Shown one piece after another: positions 1-9,014 of a stretch of 64,000 nt of DNA. How positions within the stretch are numbered: the stretch's first letter is position 1; each line of letters starts with the position of its first letter. This DNA is from Marinomonas arctica (GTDB taxonomy: Bacteria > Pseudomonadota > Gammaproteobacteria > Pseudomonadales > Marinomonadaceae): assembly GCF_003259225.1 (NCBI RefSeq), contig NZ_QHJF01000017.1:62001-126000 (forward strand). Direction: 5' to 3'. Position numbers and translations under genes: made by a program. Below the pieces are notes generated by a model. That model was not told the DNA's origin. It did no database searches and saw only the letters and a program-made list of their open reading frames with translations.

Positions 1-302
1 CTGAATTGATTAGCACTAGCACAAAAGTGAAAATCACGGGGAATGGCAATGGTGCGTTGTCTGCTTTTAGTGAAGCATTAGGCAAGCACTTCAACATGCG
101 AGTGGACATTATTCAATATCAAGAGCACGCATTGACCGTTGGTAGTGACTCGCAAGCCATTGCCTATGTTCAAGCCAACATTGAAGGTGATCGTTTCAAC
201 GGTGTCGCCATTGATAACGACATTGTTTCGGCCTCCATTCAGGCACTATTGGCCACAGTGAACCAAAAAGTTGCTCAAAACCAAAACGTTGCTGTCGCTT
301 AA
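1..302 (+). CDS. leuA: 2-isopropylmalate synthase, C-terminal part (partial)
   Basis: Only the last 99 or so codons are inside the window; the reading frame is open to the left edge. The visible part resembles the C-terminal regulatory and dimerisation domain of alpha-isopropylmalate synthase: a K-I-T-G-N-G-N-G-A-L start, a Y-Q-E-H-A-L segment, and a closing D-N-D-I-V-S-A-S-I-Q-A-L helix. In the family this domain binds leucine for feedback inhibition of the first step of leucine synthesis. The catalytic TIM barrel lies outside the window. The assignment rests on the C-terminal domain alone. Confidence 0.82.
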   Translation, partial: ELISTSTKVKITGNGNGALSAFSEALGKHFNMRVDIIQYQEHALTVGSDSQAIAYVQANIEGDRFNGVAIDNDIVSASIQALLATVNQKVAQNQNVAVA

Positions 303-330
303 TATCGCACAACGGTTTAACAGTTAACTA

Positions 331-367
331 AAAAAAACCGAAAATCCTTGAGATTTTCGGTTTTTTT
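331..367 (+). terminator. Rho-independent terminator after leuA
   Basis: A stem of AACCGAAAATC against GATTTTCGGTT with a short loop is followed by a run of seven T. It begins 28 bases after the leuA stop and also has an A-run on its left arm, so it could work in both directions. Confidence 0.88.
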
Positions 368-394
368 ATCACTCGCTCTATTCAGCAAAAAAGA

Positions 395-646
395 TTAAGG
401 CAATAATTTATCCACCAAAACACAATCCCCAGTCTCGTTTCTATTCGCCTTCACTCTGTCTAGAATTTTTTGTGCAACGTCTTTTTGGCGTTGACTGACG
501 TACTTAGAGTCCACGGTTTTCTGCACATTACTCAAATACGCGTCTAGCTTAGGCGTACAATAATCGTCAAATGCCAAAGCATTACTAGACGTGGCAATAG
601 TAACGGCACTAACAAAAGCGACAGAGAACAAGGTTTTTGGTGACAT
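395..646 (-). CDS. Small exported protein of unknown function
   Basis: An 83-residue protein. The ATG at 646 is chosen over the longer frame because an AGGA box lies 7 bases upstream and because it puts a classic signal peptide at the N-terminus: a Lys, a hydrophobic stretch rich in Ala, Val and Ser, then A-L-A as the likely cleavage site near residue 24. The mature part is about 60 residues with two Cys (after D-D-Y and in G-D-C-V), which could form a disulphide in the periplasm. I do not recognise the family. It sits alone, converging on the leuA terminator. Confidence 0.6.
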   Translation of the reverse strand: MSPKTLFSVAFVSAVTIATSSNALAFDDYCTPKLDAYLSNVQKTVDSKYVSQRQKDVAQKILDRVKANRNETGDCVLVDKLLP

Positions 647-807
647 AATATTTCCTAATAAAGATGTGCATTTAGCAAAAATTAGACCACAGGCCGTCCG
701 ATAATTAAACAGAAAGCAGCATTTGTGCTGTGCTTTTGCATATTTAGACAATCCAACAAGTAGGCAGATTTTTCACCACCTACTTATTTGAGAAACAACA
801 TTGCCCT

Positions 808-2196
808 CTATAGGGTAATGACTGTATCACAAGTTTTGCGGACCAAATCAGGATCGTGACTCACCATAAGGACAGCGCACCCTGTTTCCCGCGCCAACTC
901 TACCAGCAAATTTGTGACATCCTTAGCCGTGATTGGATCTAAGCGCGACGTCGGTTCATCCGCAAATAAAAACACAGGATCCAAAAGCAAAGCTCGCAAA
1001 ATGGCAAAGCGCTGCAACTCGCCTCCAGAAACATCAAGACAGGTACGCTGCAAAATGCTTTCCGGCAGATTCAAGCGAGTCATCAAAGGCACAATTCGTT
1101 CTTGTGCTATGTTATGCAAATCTACCAGATCCTTTAATAAGGTGCCTAATGACACACTTGATGTAAACGCGGACGGAGGATCTTGATATAACTTTAACCA
1201 TTGATAGGGCTTCGCCGTATGATTTGATCGAGTCACTAATCCTGCCGACACGGGCAAAAGTCCTAGCAACGCATCCCCTAGAGATGACTTACCACAACCA
1301 CTGTCACCCACGACACCAACCACTTCGCCTTTGTTAATTGAAAAAGACACGTTCTCAAACAAAGTTCGCCCGCCTCGCTCAATAGCAAGATTCTCTGCCA
1401 CCAGCACCGTTTCTGTCGTTTTATTCGCCAAAGCGACGCTAACATCTGGCCACGACTTTGGCTCCGCTGCAATCAATTCCCGAGTGTAATGATTCTGTGG
1501 ATTAGTCAGCACATCTAGGGCATCGCCCTGCTCTACTAATCGCCCTTGTTTCATCACTAACAGCGAACCACCTAGCTGACGAGCAATCGCCACATCGTGG
1601 GTAATAGTCAACAAACTGCCCTCTATCGAACGCGATTGCAGTAAGCGCACGATACCGTCGCGACGAGAAACGTCCAAACCTTTGGTTGGTTCATCCGCCA
1701 AAATCACATGAGCACCGCCCGCCGTCGCGGCCGAGATAGCCAAACGCTGAGCCATCCCACCTGACAATTGGCCTGGCCGTTTGTGCGCGCTATCAGCCAA
1801 ACCAACATCAAGAAGATCTTGCTGTGCAGAAGCTTGCGCGTCATTCTGACTCTTGCCTTGCACATGCTGATATACCTCAGCCACCTGATTGATACCCTTC
1901 ATCAACGGATCCAAAGCATGCCAAGGCTCTTGGGGTAACATCACCAAATCCCGCCCCCACAAGGCCTGCCGTTGTTCGAGAGTCAAGGCTTTACCAAATA
2001 CCTCAATGTCACCTTGAAAAGATAAAGTGTCAGGTAATAACCCCATAATAGCTTGGGCTAGCAGGCTTTTACCCGACCCAGTCTGCCCAAGAATTGTCAA
2101 AGGTTGGCCTTGTTTTAGCTCCAATGAAATCGGCTCCAGCAAACAAGTATCACCAACAAACACCGCCACATTGGTTAATTTAAGCAATACACTCAT
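808..2196 (-). CDS. Tandem ATP-binding protein of an oligopeptide/nickel-type ABC importer
   Basis: A 462-residue protein with two complete ABC ATPase domains in one chain, the equivalent of DppD plus DppF. The first has Walker A GQTGSGKS at 37-44, signature LSGGM at 144-148 and Walker B ending in DEP near 170. The second has GDSGCGKS at 297-304, signature VSGGE at 389-393 and Walker B ending in DEP near 415. It would power uptake by the two permeases upstream. The ATG at 2196 overlaps the stop of the preceding permease as ATGA; a longer in-frame start at 2271 would lie inside that gene and is rejected. The substrate cannot be told from sequence. Confidence 0.9.
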   Translation of the reverse strand: MSVLLKLTNVAVFVGDTCLLEPISLELKQGQPLTILGQTGSGKSLLAQAIMGLLPDTLSFQGDIEVFGKALTLEQRQALWGRDLVMLPQEPWHALDPLMKGINQVAEVYQHVQGKSQNDAQASAQQDLLDVGLADSAHKRPGQLSGGMAQRLAISAATAGGAHVILADEPTKGLDVSRRDGIVRLLQSRSIEGSLLTITHDVAIARQLGGSLLVMKQGRLVEQGDALDVLTNPQNHYTRELIAAEPKSWPDVSVALANKTTETVLVAENLAIERGGRTLFENVSFSINKGEVVGVVGDSGCGKSSLGDALLGLLPVSAGLVTRSNHTAKPYQWLKLYQDPPSAFTSSVSLGTLLKDLVDLHNIAQERIVPLMTRLNLPESILQRTCLDVSGGELQRFAILRALLLDPVFLFADEPTSRLDPITAKDVTNLLVELARETGCAVLMVSHDPDLVRKTCDTVITL

Positions 2197-2981
2197 ACTC
2201 GTTTCCCTGCCAACAAATGAAATCCAAACACCATTAAGGCAATGACAACCAAAGGTTGAGCCAATAACCAAGGGGCATCACTATAAAATGGAAACAGTTC
2301 CACTGTCATCAAGCCTAACTCAGCGAGCGGAGGTTGAATGCCCACATACACAAAGCCCAACGACGCCATGGTTAAAATTGCATTGGCGCCACCAAACGCC
2401 GCCAAAGTAAAAACAGAAGGCACAATGGCCGGCCAAATGTGGCGTTTAAACTGATACCAATGACCAAAACCCATCATCTGAGAAGACTGCCTGGCTGGAC
2501 TATGAATGACATTCTGCGTGATAGCGCGAACCACACGAAAATACTCCACCCATTGCACCAGTGAAATCGCCAAATACAAGATCCAAAACGACCCAGGCAC
2601 AATAGCGGCGAATAAAAGTACGACGACCAGTCCAGGTAATGCCAGTAAAATATTCACCATAACCCCTAAGATATGATCGACCTTTTTACCACCCCACACA
2701 GCCCAAACACCCAACGCCGTTCCTAGCAAGGAAGACGTCACCACACACAACACACCCAAGGCAAACGACAAACCCACCGCGTGCGCCATACGCGTCAACA
2801 TACTGCGCCCAAAGTGATCCGTGCCAAGCCAATGAACCGCCGAAGGAGAATCTAACACGGCATTCAAATCCTGCTGAGAAATACTAAAGGGGGAAAACAT
2901 CATTCCCAGCACGGCAAAAATCAGCAAACTTAACAACACACCCAAACCAACCCACTGAGATCCTGTCATTGTGAATTTCAT
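2193..2981 (-). CDS. ABC importer permease, DppC/OppC type
   Basis: About 262 residues with several hydrophobic segments. The segment H-W-L-G-T-D-H-F-G-R-S near residue 50 is the hallmark of DppC/NikC permeases, and the binding-protein-dependent transport fold follows. The start at 2981 overlaps the stop of the upstream permease as ATGA and has a GGAG box about 10 bases before it. Third gene of a four-gene importer operon. Confidence 0.9.
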   Translation of the reverse strand: MKFTMTGSQWVGLGVLLSLLIFAVLGMMFSPFSISQQDLNAVLDSPSAVHWLGTDHFGRSMLTRMAHAVGLSFALGVLCVVTSSLLGTALGVWAVWGGKKVDHILGVMVNILLALPGLVVVLLFAAIVPGSFWILYLAISLVQWVEYFRVVRAITQNVIHSPARQSSQMMGFGHWYQFKRHIWPAIVPSVFTLAAFGGANAILTMASLGFVYVGIQPPLAELGLMTVELFPFYSDAPWLLAQPLVVIALMVFGFHLLAGKRV

Positions 2982-3913
2982 GCTTCTCTCACTCCTCTTG
3001 GATCGATCCATAAACACAGCATGTCCACCAAGGTATTCAAAGCAACAAACAAGACTCCCATCACCAGCGCCGCCCCCTGAATAACAGGAATATCACGGGC
3101 AAAAATCGCGTGAGCCAAACCATGACCAATACCCGGCCAAGAAAACAAAGACTCAATCATCACAATCCCTTCAATCATACTCACCAACTGAATACCGAAA
3201 AACGCCACCACCGGCACAGCAATATTGCGCACCCCGTGCCGTCTAAAAGTCTGCCATGCGGATAAGCCCTTCACCTTGGAAAATTGGTAAAAAGCCGCTT
3301 GGAAGGTATGTTTGGCCGAGTCTCTGACCACTCTGTTCGAGACAGCCGCCAAACTCAGCGCCAGTGTCAATGCAGGCAAAACCAAATGCGCAGGGGTACC
3401 AAAACCAGCCACGGGAAACCAATTCCAATGCAAAGCAAACAACAAGATAAACAACACTCCCAATACAAACACTGGCATTGCTCTTATCATGCTCGATAAG
3501 CCCATGAAAATAGAATCCAATGGATTACCTCGCCATGCACAAAATAACCCCACTGGCACGGCGATCAATATCGACACCAACAAACCAGCCAAAGCCAACA
3601 GCAAAGAGTGCCCTAACATATGCTGAATCGCATCTATGACCGGTAAACCACTCACCAAAGAATGACCTAAATTAAACTGCAATAAGTCTAATAACCAGTG
3701 CCAATACGCCGCAAAAGCACCTTGGTCTAAATTCAACTCCTGACGAACTAAAGCCGCGGCTTCTGAGTTCACATTGTCTTGACCATAACGACTCGCGGCG
3801 ATGCGATAGGCCATGTCACCAGGTAGAGAGCGCATTAGAATGAAGGTTAAGGTGCCGACACCCCAAACCACCGTCACTAACTGCAACACTCTTTTTAACA
3901 GCATTGCCTTCAT
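2978..3913 (-). CDS. ABC importer permease, DppB/OppB type
   Basis: A 311-residue inner-membrane protein. It has the usual N-terminal transmembrane helix ending in T-F-I-L-M-R-S-L-P-G-D, a large periplasmic loop, then a membrane core with an S-W-P-G-I-G segment before the last helices, as in DppB/NikB. The ATG at 3913 overlaps the stop of the binding-protein gene as ATGA, so the two are translationally coupled. Confidence 0.9.
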   Translation of the reverse strand: MKAMLLKRVLQLVTVVWGVGTLTFILMRSLPGDMAYRIAASRYGQDNVNSEAAALVRQELNLDQGAFAAYWHWLLDLLQFNLGHSLVSGLPVIDAIQHMLGHSLLLALAGLLVSILIAVPVGLFCAWRGNPLDSIFMGLSSMIRAMPVFVLGVLFILLFALHWNWFPVAGFGTPAHLVLPALTLALSLAAVSNRVVRDSAKHTFQAAFYQFSKVKGLSAWQTFRRHGVRNIAVPVVAFFGIQLVSMIEGIVMIESLFSWPGIGHGLAHAIFARDIPVIQGAALVMGVLFVALNTLVDMLCLWIDPRGVREA

Positions 3914-5457
3914 GGTTTAACAAACTCCATTTCGTTCAAGAAAAAGCTGCGCTCAAAAGGATCGAATCGAAACCCCTTCACTCGCTTATTCACGGAAGTT
4001 TGCTGCACATAAAACGTCACTGGAATCATCGGACGTTCGTTATAAATTAACTGCGCACTACGCTGGGCTATTTCCCGGTATTGTTTAGGATCTGAGGTGT
4101 GCTCAAGAGACAGTAGAAGCTGACTCAATTCCGCATTATTCCAATTCATAGCCCCCCAATCTCCGCCACCATTAGAACCAAAATCCGATAACATGACCCC
4201 TAATGGATCGGCAATAAAACCGTAGTTGCGAGCAATCAAGGCCACTTCTAATGAGCCATCTTGATGCCCCATTGGAATGGCACTGGAATTGGTCACCTCA
4301 ACCTTTGTTGTAATACCAATAGCTTGCCATTGAGCTTGGATGGCTGTAGCGACTGTTGTTAGCTCTGGTCGATCGGCGTAGGTTATCAGTGTCAGTTCAA
4401 ACCGTTTTCCATCACGCTCAAGTTGGCCTTTGGCATTCTTCTTCCAACCTAACGATGCCAACAAATCTTCTGCACTCACTTCTTGCGCACCACGACGCAC
4501 AGACATACCATCAAGATGCCAATTAGACAGTGAAGCAGGCATCAACTGTTCGGCCTCAGCATTGGGCGTACGCAAAATACCATTCGCAATGCCTTGGCGA
4601 TTAATAGCGAGGCTCAACGCTTGGCGAGCACTCACCTCTTTTAAGAAAGGATGACCACTGTTCACTTTTAAAACGATAGTACGCGGAATCGCATTGGAAT
4701 ATAAATCCAAACTAGGCAAACGTTTTAAGGAAGGCAGACTGGCAGGATCTAAACCAAACACAATATCCACTTGACCACTGCGCGCTTGTAATACGCGGCT
4801 TTCCGTACGATGCCCCGTTAAATAACTGGCGTAGGGGATACTGGCTTTTTTCCCCCAATAACCATCAAATTTTTCTACGACTAATTTATGTGGCGGTGCG
4901 AACTGATAGAGCTGATAAGGCCCTGTCGCAGACAAAGCGAGCACTTCGCCGTCTTTTCCATAAGCGGCCGGAGACAAAATACCATTGGCATAATTTGCCA
5001 ACACGGCCCCTAGCAAGGTGTAAGGTCGAGACAAGTGAATCACGACCATATTTCTATCTAATGCTTGAATACTTTCAATGGGAGCGTTACGTAATGCACC
5101 ATGTTTGGCTTGCGCAAGAGAAAGACTGTTGACTACGGAATCCGCATCCATTGAGGCACCATCATGAAAACGCACCCCCTCACGCAAATGAAAAGACCAG
5201 CTTTTTGCATCCTCACTGACTTCCCAACGTTCAGCCAAGGCTGGCATTAATAAGCCACTATCATCCACATCAAGCAATGTTTCCAAAACTTGCATCCGAC
5301 TGTATACAAAGCCATTTTTAGAAGGATCTAAACTGGTAAATTCAAACGCAGCACTGATTGACAAGGTATTCGACTGAGTTGGTTGAGCAAAAGCCGCCGT
5401 ACCGGATAAAGCACCGATAACCAACACGCCAGAGATTATTCGCTTCAAAGAAGGCAT
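3910..5457 (-). CDS. Periplasmic solute-binding protein, family 5 (peptide/nickel type)
   Basis: About 515 residues. A signal peptide begins M-P-S-L-K-R and ends near A-F-A-Q; the rest is a family 5 extracellular binding protein (V-L-E-T-L-L motif near the mature N-terminus, then W-S-F-H-L-R-E-G-V-R-F-H-D-G, the signature region of this family). The frame stays open to 5544 and ATGs at 5466 and 5472 are possible, so the start is uncertain by a few codons. It heads an operon with two permeases and a tandem ATPase and would deliver the ligand to them. Peptide, opine or nickel chelate are all possible. Confidence 0.87.
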   Translation of the reverse strand: MPSLKRIISGVLVIGALSGTAAFAQPTQSNTLSISAAFEFTSLDPSKNGFVYSRMQVLETLLDVDDSGLLMPALAERWEVSEDAKSWSFHLREGVRFHDGASMDADSVVNSLSLAQAKHGALRNAPIESIQALDRNMVVIHLSRPYTLLGAVLANYANGILSPAAYGKDGEVLALSATGPYQLYQFAPPHKLVVEKFDGYWGKKASIPYASYLTGHRTESRVLQARSGQVDIVFGLDPASLPSLKRLPSLDLYSNAIPRTIVLKVNSGHPFLKEVSARQALSLAINRQGIANGILRTPNAEAEQLMPASLSNWHLDGMSVRRGAQEVSAEDLLASLGWKKNAKGQLERDGKRFELTLITYADRPELTTVATAIQAQWQAIGITTKVEVTNSSAIPMGHQDGSLEVALIARNYGFIADPLGVMLSDFGSNGGGDWGAMNWNNAELSQLLLSLEHTSDPKQYREIAQRSAQLIYNERPMIPVTFYVQQTSVNKRVKGFRFDPFERSFFLNEMEFVKP

Positions 5458-5611
5458 TACTATCATATCCATATTATCCACAAAGAAATAAAAAGTTATG
5501 ATATAACATATTAAAGGAGTCTGACAATCATTTGAGAATAACATCTATTAAAAATAGTGTTCATCTAACTGATTGGTATAAATAGTTTTTCTTAGCAACA
5601 AATTTGAAAGC

Positions 5612-5654
5612 AAAAAAAGCCAGTTCAACATCAATTGAACTGGCTTTCTGTTTT
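5612..5654 (-). terminator. Terminator of the sugar-binding protein gene
   Basis: A 13-bp perfect stem (AAAGCCAGTTCAA and its complement, 5616-5647) flanked by an A-run on the left, which is a U-run in the minus-strand transcript. It lies about 50 bases past the stop of the binding-protein gene at 5704. It could also serve in the other direction. Confidence 0.85.
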
Positions 5655-5703
5655 GGCAAACAATTTTTCACCTACTCTTTATTGGAGCAAGCTACCGCAT
5701 AGA

Positions 5704-6927
5704 TTATTTAAATACGCGCTTTCTCACGCCTTCTAATCGTTGCAAAATAGCGTCTAGACGCTCCGGTTTCACCATGAATTCTTGGAAACCTTTCATGCCT
5801 TCTTGCGCCATACTTGGATCGGTATCACGGTCATAAAACTGAGCCGTACCAGACGCATTATTGAGCATTTCAACGCCTTTATTTAAGAAGAAGTCATCCG
5901 GTGCTTTGGCTTTAGCGTGAGGAGGAATTTGCAATAGTGCATCATTCACTAGAGTTTGATTATCGGCACGTGCCATAAACGTTAAGAATTTACGAGCGTC
6001 TTCTTTGTTGGCCGCTTTCGCTGGAATATGAATTGTATCCATTGGTGCATCTTCCGCCATACCAACAGCCGGGTCTATCTGTGGAAACTGGAAGAAACCC
6101 ATCTTGCCATCAAGCTCTTTCGGAAAATTGGGCACAATAAAATTGCCAATGAGATACATAGCGGCTTTGCCGTTGTACATAAATGGCTGAGCCTCTTGCC
6201 AAGAATAGGAGGCATGGTTCTCTAAGAAGTAGCCCTTATCAATCAATACTTTCCAGTTCTCAAAGGTTTTGCGTACACGAGGATCCGTATAAGGAATCTT
6301 GCCATCCATCAGATCAATATGAAAATCCAAGCCATTGGTACGCAAGTTCATATAGTCAAACCAGCCAGCCGCTGTCCATAAATACTTCGTACCGATCGCA
6401 ATAGGCGCAATATCATTTGCCTTAAGTGTTTCATTAACCGCTAGAAATTCTTCCCATGTTTTTGGTTCGGATAAACCTAGCTTGTCAAAAATATCCTTGC
6501 GGTAATAGATACCCCATTGATAATAAGTGTAAGGAATCCCCCACTGTTTATTATTGATGGTCATGGCAGGCGCAGCGGAAGCCATGTTTTTCTTTAATTC
6601 TTGTTGATCCCAAATATCGCTCACGTCTTCAAACAGACCGCGGTCAACAAATGCCTTCATACGATTACCAGCATACCAGAACACAATATCTGGGGGGGTC
6701 GTTGACAACCAGTTGCGAATAGCCGTTTTATAGCCTTCTTTATCGTACAAATTGTATTTGATGGTAATGTCAGGGTTTTCACTTTCAAATTTTTGAATAA
6801 TTTCAGCGAACGCTTTTTTAGGTGCTGGGTCGGCTTGGTCGGAGTTAATCACCAAGGTTCCAGCATTGACCATAGAGACAGCACCTAATGCCATTGCCCC
6901 TACTAATAACGATTGAAATTTTTTCAT
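5704..6927 (-). CDS. Sugar ABC transporter substrate-binding protein, family 1
   Basis: A 407-residue periplasmic binding protein of the CUT1 (maltose/oligosaccharide) class. The signal peptide M-K-K-F-Q-S-L-L-V-G-A ends near V-N-A. The mature part starts with T-L-V-I-N-S-D and continues with the F-E-S-E-N-P-D-I-T-I-K motif typical of family 1 binding proteins, and W-G-I-P-Y-T-Y-Y in the ligand region. A GAGG box precedes the ATG. It is separated from the rest of the galactoside operon by its own promoter and two palindromes at 6959-7033, so it can be made in excess over the permeases. The likely ligand is a galactoside, inferred from the adjacent alpha- and beta-galactosidases. Confidence 0.9.
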   Translation of the reverse strand: MKKFQSLLVGAMALGAVSMVNAGTLVINSDQADPAPKKAFAEIIQKFESENPDITIKYNLYDKEGYKTAIRNWLSTTPPDIVFWYAGNRMKAFVDRGLFEDVSDIWDQQELKKNMASAAPAMTINNKQWGIPYTYYQWGIYYRKDIFDKLGLSEPKTWEEFLAVNETLKANDIAPIAIGTKYLWTAAGWFDYMNLRTNGLDFHIDLMDGKIPYTDPRVRKTFENWKVLIDKGYFLENHASYSWQEAQPFMYNGKAAMYLIGNFIVPNFPKELDGKMGFFQFPQIDPAVGMAEDAPMDTIHIPAKAANKEDARKFLTFMARADNQTLVNDALLQIPPHAKAKAPDDFFLNKGVEMLNNASGTAQFYDRDTDPSMAQEGMKGFQEFMVKPERLDAILQRLEGVRKRVFK

Positions 6928-6958
6928 TTAAACAAGCCCTCTTTTTCTTTTTATTAAT

Positions 6959-6973
6959 TGGAACTGGGTTTCA
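6959..6973. promoter_or_regulatory. Putative IclR operator 1
   Basis: TGGAACTGGGTTTCA is an imperfect 15-bp palindrome of the TGGAA-N5-TTCCA type bound by IclR-family regulators. It overlaps the predicted -10 region and start point of the binding-protein promoter, a repressing position. It matches the operator at 7019 in 13 of 15 bases. Confidence 0.6.
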
Positions 6974-7001
6974 GTATTAACCATGTTTGCTCATTTATCA
7001 A
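6973..7001 (-). promoter_or_regulatory. Predicted sigma-70 promoter of the sugar-binding protein gene
   Basis: Minus strand TTGATA (6996-7001), a 17-base spacer and AATACT (6973-6978). It lies between two IclR-like palindromes and about 46 bases before the ATG at 6927. Prediction from consensus only. Confidence 0.5.
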
Positions 7002-7018
7002 CCACAAAAACCATTAAA

Positions 7019-7033
7019 AGAAACTCAGTTCCA
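7019..7033. promoter_or_regulatory. Putative IclR operator 2
   Basis: AGAAACTCAGTTCCA; read on the minus strand it is TGGAACTGAGTTTCT, nearly the same as the site at 6959. It lies about 18 bases upstream of the predicted -35 box. Two sites about 60 bases (centre to centre) apart around one promoter would allow cooperative binding. Confidence 0.58.
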
Positions 7034-7040
7034 TTTTATT

Positions 7041-9011
7041 TTAGATTTTTTGCCAAATGGCAATACCAGCGGCGTCTATTGTCTTATGACCAACCACTAA
7101 CTGCGCATTTTCAGGCGCATAAAACACAGAACTGGCGCCATAGTTAAAGACAAATATCACATTACCACGCTCTCGGACTCGTACGCCTTTGGGTAAATAA
7201 TCCGTTGCTAAACCGGCCATTTCTGCCAATCTAGCCAAACTGGCTTTTAACACATTATTGTCAACACAAGACCCAAGGTAATAATGACGGCCTTCTCCCA
7301 TTAATACGGGATTACCGCCGTCATCTTTTAACAAACAGGGCAGTTGCGTGTGTATTTGTTCGTGCCAATGCTTCAACTTCCCTGCCCCCCAACGACCAGA
7401 AACTGCTGGCTGAGTATGCTCAGGCAGCGCATCAACCCGCTCAACCGTCAGAGGCAAAAGACTAGCTAATGGACCCGGCGCAAGATTTTCTGGAATTTGG
7501 TAAGTTTCTGTTTTGCTGCCGGTTCTCGGCCCAGCCAGCAACACACCTTTGTAAGCATTCAGTCTTTCTTGCAGTTGCGGTGTAATATGCGCCTGTGCTG
7601 GAAGTACCAGTAGCTCATACATATCCAAAGATCCATCGCTTGGAATAATATCCACTGATAGACCAAGCTCACGCATGGCTTCATACACGCGATAACACCA
7701 GAATAAATATCGATAAGCACGCGATTGCGGTTGAATGTCTAATGACCAGCAAGCGTCATAATCAAACATCAAGGCCACTTTTCCAGCGCTCGGCAAAGAC
7801 ATCAATTCTTCTGCATCCAATCCAAGCGATTGAGCTAATTTTTTCACTTCACTCGCAACCAAAGTCGCTTCTTTTGCGGCTTCGGCCTCTTGTGCATCAG
7901 GGCGCAGCAAACCTGCGTGCATTTGCTCTTGACCAAATGGCGCCTGACGCCAGCGAAAATAAGACACTAACTCTGCGCCATGGGAAAACGCTTCCCATGT
8001 CCACAAGCGTACAGCACCATTGGCAGGAGTAGGATTATGTGGCGCCCAGTTCACGGGACCTGGCTGCTGCTCCATTATCCATAAGCGGCCTTTACCACAG
8101 CCTCGATACAAATCATGATGAAAAGCACCAAAATCGGGATGCCCAACGCGCATGTAATCGTGTTTCTCTTCTGCGGTATAAATCGCTTCTTGATCCAAAA
8201 AACCCAGCGGATAAGTGTCCCAACTAGCCACATCCAGATCTTGACCCACTTTGTGATGATCAAACGCCGTAAAGAATCCCATGTAGTTATGTACTAAATC
8301 ACGGCCTGCAGAATGCGCACGCAAAATGTCCACTTGCAGCTTGTTGAAAGCCACCACTTGATCTGAGCAGCAACGCTGAAAGTCCAAACGATGGGATGGA
8401 TTGGCTTCGGTCACGGTTAAGTTTGGCAATTCAATTTCATCAAAAGACCGATAATCCATGCTCCAAAACACATTGCCCCAGGCTTTATTCAAGGCGGCAA
8501 CTGTTCCGTATTTCTCTGCCAACCAAAGACGAAACGCAGCAAGATCGGCGTCGGCATAGCTTAGTATGGTGTTATGGCAGCCATACTCGTTATCGGTTTG
8601 CCAAGACGCTACCGCCGGATGCTGACCGAAACGTTCCGCCATCAAAGTGACGATACGACGACATTCTTCACGGTACTCAAGGCTGGCAAAGGTATAATGG
8701 CGACGCGAACCAAAGTGACGTACTCGGCCCTGCTCGTCTTTCGCCAACATCGACGGATGACGATCAACCAACCACTTTGGTGGTGTCGCGGTAGGCGTGC
8801 CTAAAATGACTTTCAACCCATGAGCATGCAAAATATCCAAGGATTCATCCAACCACTCCCAATGCAGTTCACCGGGAGTTGGTTCGATTGTGCTCCAGCT
8901 GAACTCACCAATACGCACGTATTCAATACCGATACGTTGCATGTGTTTAGCGTCTTCAACCCAACGACTTTTTGGCCAATGTTCTGGGTAGTAACATACA
9001 CCTAACTTCAT
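7041..9011 (-). CDS. Beta-galactosidase, glycoside hydrolase family 42
   Basis: A 656-residue cytoplasmic enzyme with no signal peptide. The N-terminal half is the GH42 TIM barrel: G-V-C-Y-Y-P-E-H-W at 4-12, acid/base Glu142 in D-N-E-Y-G, and nucleophile Glu314 in W-I-M-E-Q-Q-P-G. The middle part fits the trimerisation domain and the end a small beta domain. It would split beta-galactosides brought in by the ABC transporter. It is the last gene of the long operon that begins with the permeases, three bases after the lactonase gene. Confidence 0.93.
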   Translation of the reverse strand: MKLGVCYYPEHWPKSRWVEDAKHMQRIGIEYVRIGEFSWSTIEPTPGELHWEWLDESLDILHAHGLKVILGTPTATPPKWLVDRHPSMLAKDEQGRVRHFGSRRHYTFASLEYREECRRIVTLMAERFGQHPAVASWQTDNEYGCHNTILSYADADLAAFRLWLAEKYGTVAALNKAWGNVFWSMDYRSFDEIELPNLTVTEANPSHRLDFQRCCSDQVVAFNKLQVDILRAHSAGRDLVHNYMGFFTAFDHHKVGQDLDVASWDTYPLGFLDQEAIYTAEEKHDYMRVGHPDFGAFHHDLYRGCGKGRLWIMEQQPGPVNWAPHNPTPANGAVRLWTWEAFSHGAELVSYFRWRQAPFGQEQMHAGLLRPDAQEAEAAKEATLVASEVKKLAQSLGLDAEELMSLPSAGKVALMFDYDACWSLDIQPQSRAYRYLFWCYRVYEAMRELGLSVDIIPSDGSLDMYELLVLPAQAHITPQLQERLNAYKGVLLAGPRTGSKTETYQIPENLAPGPLASLLPLTVERVDALPEHTQPAVSGRWGAGKLKHWHEQIHTQLPCLLKDDGGNPVLMGEGRHYYLGSCVDNNVLKASLARLAEMAGLATDYLPKGVRVRERGNVIFVFNYGASSVFYAPENAQLVVGHKTIDAAGIAIWQKI

Positions 9012-9014
9012 ATT

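Noticed and set aside
758..785. Seven-bp inverted repeat after the tandem ATPase gene, considered as a terminator
   Set aside because: Short stem, long loop and no T-run in the transcript.
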